DNA of 64,000 nucleotides. Source: Devosia litorisediminis (GTDB lineage Bacteria; Pseudomonadota; Alphaproteobacteria; Rhizobiales; Devosiaceae). Positions 7,921 to 15,796 of the stretch are shown here, one piece after another. The notes below the pieces were generated by a model. That model worked only from the letters and a program-made list of their open reading frames with translations. It made no database searches and was not told the DNA's origin. The stretch's first letter is position 1, and every line of letters starts with the position of its first letter. Location of the stretch: assembly GCF_018334155.1 (NCBI RefSeq), contig NZ_JAGXTP010000001.1, positions 2,607,821 through 2,671,820 of the forward strand. Direction: 5' to 3'. The translations under genes were made by a program, and so were the position numbers.

Positions 7921-8691
7921 TCAGCTGTTGGCCCAGCCGCCATCGACAAGAAATTGCTGGGCTGAAATCATGGCGCTGTCGTCGGCTGCAAGGAACAAAG
8001 CCATGCGCGCAACGTCATCGGGATAGATGTGACCCGCCAGCGCCTGCGCGTCCGAAATGCCCTTGAGCGCGGCTTCATCAAGCCAGTGCTCAAGCTGTCG
8101 TTCGGTGACGATGGCGCCGGGAACCAGCGAGTTGACACGGATGCCGGACTTGCCCAGCTCGCCCGCCATGGCCCGGGTCAGACCGTGGGTGGCAGCCTTG
8201 GCGGTTTCATAAACCGGCAGCTCAGGCGTCATGACCATCCAGCTGATCGAGCCGGTATTGATGATGGAGCCCTTGCCAGCCTTGATCATGCCCGGCGCCA
8301 CGGCCTGAATGGCAAAGAAAGCGTGCTTGAGATTGACCGCCATGCGGTCATCCCAATAGGCGGGCGTCACTTCTGCCCAGTCATGGCGCTGATCGTGGCC
8401 AGCGTTGTTGACCAAAACCAGGGCATCGCCATGGGCTGCGGCAAAATCGGCGATCGCAGCCTGATAGGCCCCAGTATCGGTAATATCGCAGTCTGCGAAC
8501 TTGACCGTTTGTCCACTATTGGTGAGTTCAGCGGCCAGAGCCTGGCCCGCCTCGCGCGCAATATCGACAAAGCCGACCCTGGCGCCCTGAGCCGCAAAAT
8601 TGCGGACGAGCGCTGCGCCGATTCCCGACGCGCCGCCTGAAATGACAACCGGCATGCCTGTCAGGCTGGGGTAGTTGGCAAATTCGGTCAT
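7921..8691 (-). CDS. SDR family oxidoreductase, probable sugar 1-dehydrogenase
   Basis: Classical short-chain dehydrogenase of 256 residues. The nucleotide site is SGGASGIG (18-25), the NNAG motif is at about 95-98, and the catalytic residues are Ser148, Tyr161 and Lys165 (YETAK). From memory the protein aligns over its whole length with Caulobacter D-xylose 1-dehydrogenase XylB, sharing YPSL at the start, NNAGxDxRH, the GSISW block and YETAKA. It is therefore likely an NAD-dependent aldopentose (xylose or arabinose) dehydrogenase. That fits the arabinofuranosidase operon a few kilobases upstream, although the genes are not in one operon. The start follows GGGAG at a good distance. Substrate is an inference. 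Confidence 0.85.
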   Translation of the reverse strand: MTEFANYPSLTGMPVVISGGASGIGAALVRNFAAQGARVGFVDIAREAGQALAAELTNSGQTVKFADCDITDTGAYQAAIADFAAAHGDALVLVNNAGHDQRHDWAEVTPAYWDDRMAVNLKHAFFAIQAVAPGMIKAGKGSIINTGSISWMVMTPELPVYETAKAATHGLTRAMAGELGKSGIRVNSLVPGAIVTERQLEHWLDEAALKGISDAQALAGHIYPDDVARMALFLAADDSAMISAQQFLVDGGWANS

Positions 8692-8906
8692 GATGGCTCC
8701 CGGTGTTTATCGCCCCCGATCTAGCGCGCACTGGTCGGGGCGACAAGCGCGGGAGGCGGGCGATCAAAGTGTCGGGAGACGGCTGACTTCTGCTGCCTGC
8801 GAGCTTCTGGCACATTGGCAGCGCGGGCTTTGCAGTTTAGAACGAGTCTCATGTTGATGGTCCAAATCGTGGGCCTCGACATTTCGGCGCGGCAAGCAGC
8901 GAGAGA

Positions 8907-8939
8907 TTGACGTGGGTCAATGCACCAGCTGCCGCAGCT
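8907..8939. promoter_or_regulatory. FNR/FixK-type box and second dyad upstream of hemA
   Basis: TTGAC-GTGG-GTCAA (8907-8920) is a perfect palindrome matching the FNR/FixK/DNR consensus TTGAx-N4-xTCAA. Seven bases later lies a second perfect dyad, AGCTGC-C-GCAGCT (8927-8939), close to an AT-rich TTATAT at 8938-8943 that could be the -10. The spacing would place the first box near -41, a class II activation position. The remaining bases of the 306-nt gap (8692-8906, 8944-8997) show no other feature I can support. Confidence 0.6.
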
Positions 8940-8997
8940 TATATGGCTAGTCGAGATCGGACGCCGACCTGTCCGCGACAGACAAAAGGACGTTTCG

Positions 8998-10278
8998 ATG
9001 GACTATCGCGGCATATTCGAAGATGCGGTTGATACGCTACGGGCGGAAAAGCGCTACCGGGTCTTTGCTGACCTCGAGCGGGTTGCGGGCCATTTCCCCA
9101 AAGCCATCTATCGCGACGATGCCGACAATGAGCGCGACATCACGATCTGGTGCTCCAATGACTATCTGGGCATGGGCCAGCACCCCAAGGTGATCGGCGC
9201 GATGCAGGAGACCGCAGGCAAGCTTGGCGTTGGTGCCGGCGGCACGCGCAATATTTCGGGCACCAATCGCCCGCTGGTCGAGCTTGAGCGTTCGCTCGCC
9301 GACCTGCATCGCAAGGAAGCGGCGCTGGTGTTCACATCGGGCTTTGTGTCCAATGAAGCGGGCATTTCGACCATTGCCCGGCTGCTGCCGGACTGCATCA
9401 TCTATTCGGACCAGCTCAACCACGCCTCGATGATTCAGGGTGTGCGTCAGTCCGGCATGCAGAAGGTGATCTTCCGCCACAACGACGTGGCCCATCTGCG
9501 TGAACTGCTCAGCCAGGTCGATCGCAAACGGCCCAAGTTGATCTGCTTTGAATCCGTCTATTCGATGGATGGCGATATCGCCCCGATCAAGGAAATCTGC
9601 GATCTGGCCGAAGAGTTCGGCGCCCTGACCTATATCGACGAAGTGCACGCCGTTGGCATGTACGGCCCCCGCGGCGGCGGCATGGCCGAGCGTGATGGCC
9701 TGATGGACCGGATCGACATCATCGAAGGCACTCTGGCCAAGGGCTTTGGCACCATGGGCGGCTATATTGCCGCCAACAAGGCGATCATTGATGCTGTGCG
9801 CTCCTATGCGCCCGAGTTCATCTTCACCACCGCCCTGCCCCCAGCGCTGTGCGCTGCTGCCCGGGCGTCTATCGAGCACCTCAAGGTCAGTGGCCATGAA
9901 CGCATGATGCAGCAGCGTCAGGCACGCGTGACCAAGGCTATTCTGGCCGATGCCGGCCTGCCGGTGATGGACACCGAAACCCATATCGTGCCGTTGATGG
10001 TGGGGGATGCGCGTCAGTGCAAGGCGGCCAGCGACATGCTGCTGGAAAAGCACAACATCTATATCCAGCCGATCAATTATCCCACCGTGCCCAAGGGAAC
10101 CGAGCGCCTGCGGATCACTCCGACACCGCTGCATACCGATGAGATGATCTTCGAGCTGCGCCACGCGCTGGTCAGCGTCTGGACCAGCCTGGAACTGCCG
10201 CGCGAGCGGGCCGATGCCCGGATCACGGCGAGCAAGCTCACCTCGGGCGATCTGACACTGCCCACCGTCGGCGGGTAG
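8998..10278 (+). CDS. hemA: 5-aminolevulinate synthase
   Basis: PLP enzyme condensing glycine and succinyl-CoA to 5-aminolevulinate, the first step of haem synthesis in alphaproteobacteria. The 426-residue protein has the usual length of bacterial ALAS. The PLP lysine is Lys248 in EGTLAKGFG, with the upstream [12 protein letters not shown] strand and the glycine-rich [12 protein letters not shown] loop. ATG at 8998 follows AAAGGA. It is transcribed alone; the next gene converges on it with 21 bp between stops. An FNR/FixK-type palindrome lies 78 nt upstream, so oxygen control of haem synthesis is likely, as is known for hemA in related bacteria. Confidence 0.96.
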   Translation: MDYRGIFEDAVDTLRAEKRYRVFADLERVAGHFPKAIYRDDADNERDITIWCSNDYLGMGQHPKVIGAMQETAGKLGVGAGGTRNISGTNRPLVELERSLADLHRKEAALVFTSGFVSNEAGISTIARLLPDCIIYSDQLNHASMIQGVRQSGMQKVIFRHNDVAHLRELLSQVDRKRPKLICFESVYSMDGDIAPIKEICDLAEEFGALTYIDEVHAVGMYGPRGGGMAERDGLMDRIDIIEGTLAKGFGTMGGYIAANKAIIDAVRSYAPEFIFTTALPPALCAAARASIEHLKVSGHERMMQQRQARVTKAILADAGLPVMDTETHIVPLMVGDARQCKAASDMLLEKHNIYIQPINYPTVPKGTERLRITPTPLHTDEMIFELRHALVSVWTSLELPRERADARITASKLTSGDLTLPTVGG

Positions 10279-10299
10279 TTTTCGGCGCGATCAGGCAGC

Positions 10300-10935
10300 T
10301 CAGCTGGTCAGGACGATCCGCATCAGATCGGCCGTGTTGCGGGCGCCGAGTTTTTCCATGACCCGGGCGCGGTGCACCTCAATGGTGCGCGGCGAAATCC
10401 CCAGCGCACGACCGGCTTCCTTGTTGGACTGGCCATTGGTGATCAATTGCAGCACTTCGCGTTCGCGCGGGGTGAGTTGTTGAAAGCCGCGTACCTCAAC
10501 AGCGCGGCGCCCACCCTGCATGCCGTTCAAATGCACATCCTGGCAGAGTGCCTCGCGGATGTCGGTCAGCAGATGCTCGGTATCGATGGGCTTGCTGATG
10601 ACATCGGAGGCGCCGATTTTCATGGCGGTGACGGCGGCTTCAAGCTGTGGATAATCGGCCAGCATGAAAACCGGCGTTCCCGTTCCCATCGACTTGACCC
10701 GCCGCAACAGGCTTAGCCCGCTCTCCTCGCCCAGCCTGAGATTGAGCACCACGACATCGGGTTTTCGCCGTTCAAGCCCAATCAGAAAATGGGCGGCCTC
10801 CACCGAGAAGGTGGTCTGAAACCCCTCGAGCCGGAACAGCACGCTGAGTGCCTCGCATGTGGCCGGATCGGAATCGACGATGTGCACCAGCCGATCGCGG
10901 TTGAGTGAAGACCGATAATGGATGTTGTCGCTCAT
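10300..10935 (-). CDS. FixJ/NarL-type response regulator lacking the phosphoacceptor Asp
   Basis: Transcription factor of 211 residues with an N-terminal receiver (about 15-130) and a C-terminal LuxR-type helix-turn-helix (LTPREREVLQLITNGQSNKE, about 150-205). The receiver keeps the acidic pocket (Asp21, Asp23) and the conserved Lys in SKPID. However, the position that should carry the phosphorylated Asp is Asn65 (VVVLNLRLGEESG), read directly from an AAT codon, and the usual Thr/Ser of the switch is a Leu. It is therefore probably not controlled by normal phosphorylation. Neighbours are hemA, mscL and a NahK/ErcS-type hybrid kinase, a kinase family known to work with LuxR-type regulators. 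Upstream lies a cluster of CCTA/TAGG motifs. Confidence 0.9.
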   Translation of the reverse strand: MSDNIHYRSSLNRDRLVHIVDSDPATCEALSVLFRLEGFQTTFSVEAAHFLIGLERRKPDVVVLNLRLGEESGLSLLRRVKSMGTGTPVFMLADYPQLEAAVTAMKIGASDVISKPIDTEHLLTDIREALCQDVHLNGMQGGRRAVEVRGFQQLTPREREVLQLITNGQSNKEAGRALGISPRTIEVHRARVMEKLGARNTADLMRIVLTS

Positions 10936-11041
10936 CTTGCCCCCTGCCCTGGCAAACTTGCTTCAAACCGACACCGCTCCAACGATGCGTTTGCGCTGGT
11001 AGTTTGCACTAAGGGTTCCCGCTCGCCGATACGGACTATAC

Positions 11042-11116
11042 GTAGGCGTTGCTACCTACTATAGGTTTATTTGCCTATTTCTGATCTGTCAATGGACTAT
11101 GTTCCTACCTTGTAGG
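11042..11116. promoter_or_regulatory. Cluster of CCTA(C)/(G)TAGG inverted motifs
   Basis: Within 75 bp upstream of the FixJ-like gene there are GTAGG at 11042-11046, CCTAC at 11055-11059, the dyad CCTA-CTA-TAGG (11055-11065), CCTA at 11073-11076 and the perfect dyad CCTAC-CTT-GTAGG (11104-11116). Repeated half-sites of one sequence suggest a dimeric regulator, possibly the adjacent LuxR-type protein acting on its own promoter. This is an inference from pattern and place. Confidence 0.45.
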
Positions 11117-11120
11117 CGCG

Positions 11121-11145
11121 AAAAAGGCCAGCCCGGAGGCTGGCC
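11121..11145 (-). terminator. Intrinsic terminator of mscL
   Basis: On the minus strand GGCCAGCC-TCCG-GGCTGGCC is followed by TTTTT, 9 nt after the mscL stop. The stem is perfect over 8 bp. Confidence 0.88.
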
Positions 11146-11153
11146 TGATCGAC

Positions 11154-11582
11154 TTACTTCTTGCGCAGTGCGTCGCGAATTTCGGTCAGCAGCACCTCTT
11201 CCTTGCTCGGCGCCGGCGTGGCCGCAACTGGTTCGGCAGCGGCTTCGCGCTTCATCGAGTTGATACCCTTGACCACCATGAACAGCACAAAGGCCACAAT
11301 GGTGAACTTGACCACAGCGTTGATGAACAGGCCGATATTGAGTGTGGCGATACCAGCTTCCTGAGCAACGGCAAGCGATGGCACAGCAATGTTATCCGGG
11401 TTGGAGAGCACGAAGAACAGGTTCGAGAAGTCGATGCCACCCAGGATCAGACCGATCAGCGGCATGAACACGTCGTCAACCAGCGAAGACACAATGGCAC
11501 CGAACGCTGCGCCAATAATCACACCGATCGCCAGATCGACCATGTTGCCCTTGATGGCAAAGTCCCGAAATTCTTTAAACAT
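11154..11582 (-). CDS. mscL: Large-conductance mechanosensitive channel
   Basis: Homopentameric inner-membrane channel that opens under hypo-osmotic shock and releases solutes. The 142-residue length is normal. Hallmarks are the N-terminal amphipathic helix (FKEFRDFAIKGNMVDLAIGV), the small-residue pore helix with IGVIIGAAFGAIVSSLV, the periplasmic loop with GGIDFSNLF, and the charged C-terminal bundle ending in KEEVLLTEIRDALRKK. The gene is single with its own terminator. It diverges from the hybrid kinase gene across a region with two copies of a palindrome, so the two may share regulation. Confidence 0.97.
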   Translation of the reverse strand: MFKEFRDFAIKGNMVDLAIGVIIGAAFGAIVSSLVDDVFMPLIGLILGGIDFSNLFFVLSNPDNIAVPSLAVAQEAGIATLNIGLFINAVVKFTIVAFVLFMVVKGINSMKREAAAEPVAATPAPSKEEVLLTEIRDALRKK

Positions 11583-11629
11583 TGGTAGCCCCTTTTGTTG
11601 TGTTCCGCCTTTCCCCAGGCGGCCCGCAC

Positions 11630-11685
11630 GACCCGCGGGTAAGTAGCATTGATGAGTGATGGGTCAAAAGCAATGACCCGCGGGT
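11630..11685. promoter_or_regulatory. Two copies of palindrome ACCCGCGGGT between mscL and the hybrid kinase
   Basis: GACCCGCGGGT occurs at 11630-11640 and again at 11675-11685, each containing the perfect 10-bp palindrome ACCCGCGGGT. Between them, and touching the second copy, is a further dyad GGGTCA-AAAGCAA-TGACCC (11661-11679). The copies are 45 bp apart and lie in the divergent promoter region. They look like binding sites for a dimeric regulator, function unknown. Confidence 0.5.
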
Positions 11686-11752
11686 TGTTCTTGCGCAGGT
11701 TTGCGAGGGGGCAGATAGTCCGGAATATCCCCACAAAGGTCGCCTCTCGCCC

Positions 11753-13375
11753 ATGCCGCCAAACAGCCTTGCCCCAACCACCAGCCTGAGCCAGGCAATC
11801 GACCACATTCCGCAGGGCATAGCCGTGTTTGATGCCAGCCTGCGACTGGTAACGTCCAATGCGCGGTACAATTCGCTGCTTGAAGTGCCCGAAGTCCTGC
11901 AAAAGGTCGGCACGCCGCTGTTCGACATCGCGCTCTATCTGGGGGATCGCGGGGATCTGGGCGATGGCGACGCGGCGCGTCTGGCCATAGAGCGGATCAA
12001 CATGCTGACCTCTTCACCCGTCACAGTGACACAGCGACGGGGCAATGGGGGGCAGACACTGGAGTTTCATTCCAGCCGATTGCCCGATGGCGGCCTGGTC
12101 ATTGCCTTTGCTGATGTCACAGCGCGGGTCAAAGCCGAGCGCGAACTGGAACGGGTCAATCTTTCGCTCGAAGCGCGTGTTGCCGAACGCACGGCAGCGC
12201 TGACGCGGGTCAATACCGAGCTTGAAAGCGCCCGCGCCAAGGCCGACGCGGCCAATCATGACAAGACGCGGTTTCTGGCTGCGGCCAGCCATGACCTGCT
12301 GCAGCCGCTCAATGCAGCGCGACTCTATACCTCGACCCTGATCGAGCGGGCCAAATCAACGGGACTGGCGGAACTGGCCAATTCGATCGAAGCGTCACTG
12401 ACGGCAGTGGAAGACATCATGTCGGCGCTGCTGGACATTTCGCGCATCGATAGCGGGGCACTCAAACCCGCTCCTGTGCCGGTCGCTGCGCGCGACATGC
12501 TGAAGCGGATCGAGGTGGAGTTTGGCCCCATGGCACGCGAGCGCAATATTACGTTGCGCATCGTGCCGAGCAAAAGCTCGGTGCTGGTGGATCGCTCCCA
12601 TGTGGGTCGCATCGTGCAAAATCTGGTGTCGAACGCGATCAAATACACCAATCCGGGCGGCAAGGTGCTGGTCGGGTTGCGCCGTCGCGGCAATCGCATG
12701 CGGCTTGATGTAATCGACACCGGTATCGGCTTCAACAAGGACCAGCACCGGCTGCTATTCGCCGAATTTTCGCGGCTGGAGCGGGGCGCCCGCATGGCAC
12801 AGGGGCTGGGGCTGGGGCTGTCGATCGTGCAGCGTCTGGTGACCGCCCTTGGGCTGACCATGGAACTGGATAGCAGCGAGGGACGCGGATCGCGGTTTTC
12901 GCTGTTCCTGCCGCTGACCCGGACAATCCGTCCGACGGCCGAGATGGGGCCTGCGCCGGCTGAAACCAATTTCGGCACGCTGGGGCTCAAAGTGCTGTGT
13001 GTGGATAATGAGCGCGCCATCATCGAGGCCATGGAAGGGCTGCTGCGCCATTGGGGATGCGATGTTCGCAGTGCGCTATCGCTCAAGCAGATCGACAAGG
13101 AACGCCTGCTCGAGGGCTGGTATCCCGATCTGGTGCTGATGGACTATCACCTCGATCAGACCTCGGGGCTCGATGCCATTGAATGGCTACGGCACAATGT
13201 GGGTGGACATTTGCCGGCGGCGCTGGTGACGGCGGACCGCAGCCCAGCGGTGCGGGCACTGGCCGAGGAGCGCAGCATTGCGGTGGTGACCAAGCCGGTC
13301 AAGCCGGCAGCGCTGCGGGCGGCAATCAGTGGGCTGGCCAATCAAAGCCGCAGTCCCGGCGGCCGAAGCAGCTAG
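11753..13375 (+). CDS. Hybrid sensor histidine kinase/response regulator, NahK/ErcS type
   Basis: Cytoplasmic hybrid kinase of 540 residues with no membrane segment. Order of domains: PAS (about 12-130; IPQGIAVFDASLRLVTSNARY), coiled coil (about 130-175), HisKA with His180 in ASHDLLQPLNAARL, HATPase (N box QNLVSNAIKYT, G boxes DTGIGF and GLGLGLSIV), and a C-terminal receiver with Asp464 in LVLMDYHLD. The SHDLLQPL form of the H box and this domain order match the NahK/ErcS' family, which signals through LuxR-type regulators in Pseudomonas. Its stop shares the CTAG with the converging MATE gene. The atypical FixJ-like gene 0.8 kb upstream is a possible partner. Confidence 0.9.
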   Translation: MPPNSLAPTTSLSQAIDHIPQGIAVFDASLRLVTSNARYNSLLEVPEVLQKVGTPLFDIALYLGDRGDLGDGDAARLAIERINMLTSSPVTVTQRRGNGGQTLEFHSSRLPDGGLVIAFADVTARVKAERELERVNLSLEARVAERTAALTRVNTELESARAKADAANHDKTRFLAAASHDLLQPLNAARLYTSTLIERAKSTGLAELANSIEASLTAVEDIMSALLDISRIDSGALKPAPVPVAARDMLKRIEVEFGPMARERNITLRIVPSKSSVLVDRSHVGRIVQNLVSNAIKYTNPGGKVLVGLRRRGNRMRLDVIDTGIGFNKDQHRLLFAEFSRLERGARMAQGLGLGLSIVQRLVTALGLTMELDSSEGRGSRFSLFLPLTRTIRPTAEMGPAPAETNFGTLGLKVLCVDNERAIIEAMEGLLRHWGCDVRSALSLKQIDKERLLEGWYPDLVLMDYHLDQTSGLDAIEWLRHNVGGHLPAALVTADRSPAVRALAEERSIAVVTKPVKPAALRAAISGLANQSRSPGGRSS

Positions 13376-14727
13376 GCAGCGGGGCTGAACAGCCCGGCCT
13401 TACGACGTTCAAGCGCCCACCAATAGATCACGCCTCGGGCGATGAACCAGCTGTGCAGCGCCAGCCACAGCCCCCAATTGCCCAGCAATGGCTGCGCCAC
13501 CAGCGCCACCGTCAGGAACACCACCAGCGAGATCACCATGCCATTGCGCATGGTGGCGTTGAGCGTGGTGCCAATCAGTATGCCGTCATAGACAAAGGCG
13601 GGCATGAAGGTGACGGTGCACAGCGCGGCGATGGGCAGATAGGTCAGGGCATAGGCCTGGACTTCGGCATTGGTGGTCATCACGCCAATAATCAGCGGGC
13701 CGGAAAAATACCAGGCCAGTCCCATGGAGACGGTCAGCACCAGACCCCAGACAAAGCTCAGTCCATAGGCCTGATCAAAGGCCGGACGCCAGTTGGCGCC
13801 CACGGCCTTGCCGGTCAATTGCTCGGCGGCCTGCGCCACCCCATCAAGGAAGAACGATACGACCATGAGCAGGTTGAGCAGCACAGCATTGGCTGACAGG
13901 GCCACCTCCCCCATGCGCGCGCCCTGCGCAGCAAACCAGGCATAGGCTCCCATCAGGGCTGCCGAGCGGATCATCAGATCGCGGCTGAGCCCGAACATGC
14001 GTTGCAGCGCCGTAGTATCGAGCAGTTCGATGCGCGGTGCCCGATCAAGCAGACGGCGCAGGCCACCATAGTGGCGCACCAGCAGAATCAAGCCGAGCAC
14101 GGCAGCAATGGTGCCGCCCAGCACAGTGCCCAGGGCCACCCCACGCACGCCCATGCCAAAGCCGAACACCAGCACAATGCTGGCCACAATATTGATGCCA
14201 TGCAGCAGGATCTGCAGCATCATCCCGGTCGCAGCGGCGGCACGCCCATAGAACCAGCCGAGCAGGCACTGGTTGATCATCACCACCGGGGCGGCCCAGA
14301 TACGAACGAAGAAATACTCGCTCAATGCAGCGCTGACGCCGGGCCCGGGCGCCAGCAACGCCTGGCTGGCCCAGTGCAGCGGCACGGCCAGCGCAATCAT
14401 GCCCAGACCGATGATAACGGCCAGCACCAAGGCGCGGCTGACGTGGAGCAGGCCGTCGCGCGGATCGCGTGCCCCGACCGCCTGTGCGGTCAGACCAGCA
14501 GTGCCGATGCGCAGGAAATAGGTCATCGAAAAGATGACATCAAAGATCAGGGCACCCAGCACCAGACCACCGAGCAGGCCGGCATCACCCAACCGGCCAA
14601 TGACGGTGATATCAACAATGCCGACAAGCGGCTCGGTGATGAAGGCCACAGAGGCCGGAACGGCTATCTTCCACACATCTGCATGGCGCACGACAAAGGG
14701 GTGTTGCGGACGGGCGCCGGTGGTCAT
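13372..14727 (-). CDS. MATE family efflux transporter (DinF-like)
   Basis: Inner-membrane multidrug/toxin antiporter of 451 residues, driven by a sodium or proton gradient. About twelve hydrophobic segments occur in two repeats. N-terminal features such as WKIAVPASVAFITEPLVGI and the early loop with GRLGDAGLLGGL are those of the DinF branch of MATE proteins. The start is ATG at 14727, 16 nt after the upstream P-loop kinase stop on the same strand. The three minus-strand genes 15705-13372 are thus probably one operon. Substrate unknown. Confidence 0.92.
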   Translation of the reverse strand: MTTGARPQHPFVVRHADVWKIAVPASVAFITEPLVGIVDITVIGRLGDAGLLGGLVLGALIFDVIFSMTYFLRIGTAGLTAQAVGARDPRDGLLHVSRALVLAVIIGLGMIALAVPLHWASQALLAPGPGVSAALSEYFFVRIWAAPVVMINQCLLGWFYGRAAAATGMMLQILLHGINIVASIVLVFGFGMGVRGVALGTVLGGTIAAVLGLILLVRHYGGLRRLLDRAPRIELLDTTALQRMFGLSRDLMIRSAALMGAYAWFAAQGARMGEVALSANAVLLNLLMVVSFFLDGVAQAAEQLTGKAVGANWRPAFDQAYGLSFVWGLVLTVSMGLAWYFSGPLIIGVMTTNAEVQAYALTYLPIAALCTVTFMPAFVYDGILIGTTLNATMRNGMVISLVVFLTVALVAQPLLGNWGLWLALHSWFIARGVIYWWALERRKAGLFSPAA

Positions 14728-14743
14728 GGTGGGGCTCGCAGAC

Positions 14744-15415
14744 TCATTGGTCGGTGATCAGGGAGATCACCACATCTGCACGGTCCTGCGACAGACAGAC
14801 AAGATCATAATTGGGCAGGTCGTTACGCTCGATATGGGCGCGGTTGCGCTCTTCGCTGAACAGGCCTTCCTCGCCATGCCGCTTGAGCAGTCTGGTTTGC
14901 ACCAGATCACGCGGCACATCAATGAAGACGGCGTAGTCCAGCAAGGGCCGGGCGCCGGCAAACGGACCTTCGCTGAGCAGCAGATAGTTGCCCTCCACAA
15001 TCAGCACGCGAACTTCGGCCGCAACGGTGAAGGCCTTTTCGACGACATCTTCGATCTTGCGGGAGTAGCCGGGGCCACTGACTTCCTGCTTTGCCGATTT
15101 GAGGTGGTGCAGGAAGCTGACGAACTCGGCGCCTTCGAAGGTATGCGGCGCCCCCTTGTAGTCGGTTTGCCCCATGGCCTCGAGCTTGGCGTGCTTCATG
15201 TGGAAGCCATCCATGGGGATCAATTGGGCGCTACCGGGATGGGTGGCATTGAGCATGGTCACCAGTTCAGCGGCGAGCGTGGACTTGCCGGTGCCCGGAC
15301 CACCAGCGATGCCAATCATAATGCGGGCGTGAGCCTTGGATTCCATTTCGAGGATATGGGGCACCAGACGCGACAGGGCCTGCTGCGGGGTGAGGTTGAG
15401 GTGCTCGGGGGCCAT
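14744..15415 (-). CDS. P-loop nucleoside/sugar kinase family protein (uridine-kinase/FrcK-like)
   Basis: ATP-binding kinase of 223 residues related to uridine kinase and phosphoribulokinase. Walker A is GIAGGPGTGKST (about 35-46), a Walker B-like strand is VLIVEGNYLLL, and the substrate loop has PMDGFHMK. Proteins of this form in rhizobia include FrcK, encoded with a fructose transporter, whose substrate is not well defined. Its ATG shares one base with the stop of the small membrane protein upstream (TGATG), so the two are co-translated, and the MATE gene follows closely. The phosphorylated substrate cannot be named from sequence. Confidence 0.85.
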   Translation of the reverse strand: MAPEHLNLTPQQALSRLVPHILEMESKAHARIMIGIAGGPGTGKSTLAAELVTMLNATHPGSAQLIPMDGFHMKHAKLEAMGQTDYKGAPHTFEGAEFVSFLHHLKSAKQEVSGPGYSRKIEDVVEKAFTVAAEVRVLIVEGNYLLLSEGPFAGARPLLDYAVFIDVPRDLVQTRLLKRHGEEGLFSEERNRAHIERNDLPNYDLVCLSQDRADVVISLITDQ

Positions 15416-15705
15416 CAGCCTTTCCTCGTCAGTCGGATCAGCAGCCAGATGGGCACAACCAGAGCGGCGCCGGTGAGGATATAGCCGCCCAGGCTGCGGA
15501 ACACACCAGCACCATCGCGCAGGGCTTCGCGGAACAGCTCGATTGTGCCGCGCACGATCTGCTGGGCATCGACACCAAAGACCGACATGAGAAAACCAAC
15601 CAGCAGCGAGAGCAGAACGAGCCGGACAATCACCTTGCCCGGCCGGTCCCCGAGCAGGCGTTCGAACCTGGGTCGATCATACTCGCTGCGTGATGGATCA
15701 CTCAT
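15415..15705 (-). CDS. Small integral membrane protein (DUF6460-like)
   Basis: Protein of 96 residues with a charged N-terminus, two hydrophobic helices (about 26-45, LVLLSLLVGFLMSVFG, and about 72-92, GGYILTGAALVVPIWLLI) and an amphipathic segment between them. The form resembles the DUF6460 family of rhizobial membrane proteins, recognised by pattern only. It is the first gene of the operon with the P-loop kinase and the MATE exporter and diverges from the Lhr-like helicase. Function unknown. Confidence 0.75.
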   Translation of the reverse strand: MSDPSRSEYDRPRFERLLGDRPGKVIVRLVLLSLLVGFLMSVFGVDAQQIVRGTIELFREALRDGAGVFRSLGGYILTGAALVVPIWLLIRLTRKG

Positions 15706-15796
15706 AATTGCTCCGGCTGTCTATTGTGCGTTGAGTGACCATATAGTGAGTTTTGTGATTTGCAGAAGCCTTCCGCGCTTCTGGCGGAGCTTCGAT

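Noticed and set aside
9037..10164. Minus-strand frame of 375 codons opposite hemA
   Set aside because: Antisense shadow of hemA; the sense strand encodes a complete ALAS.
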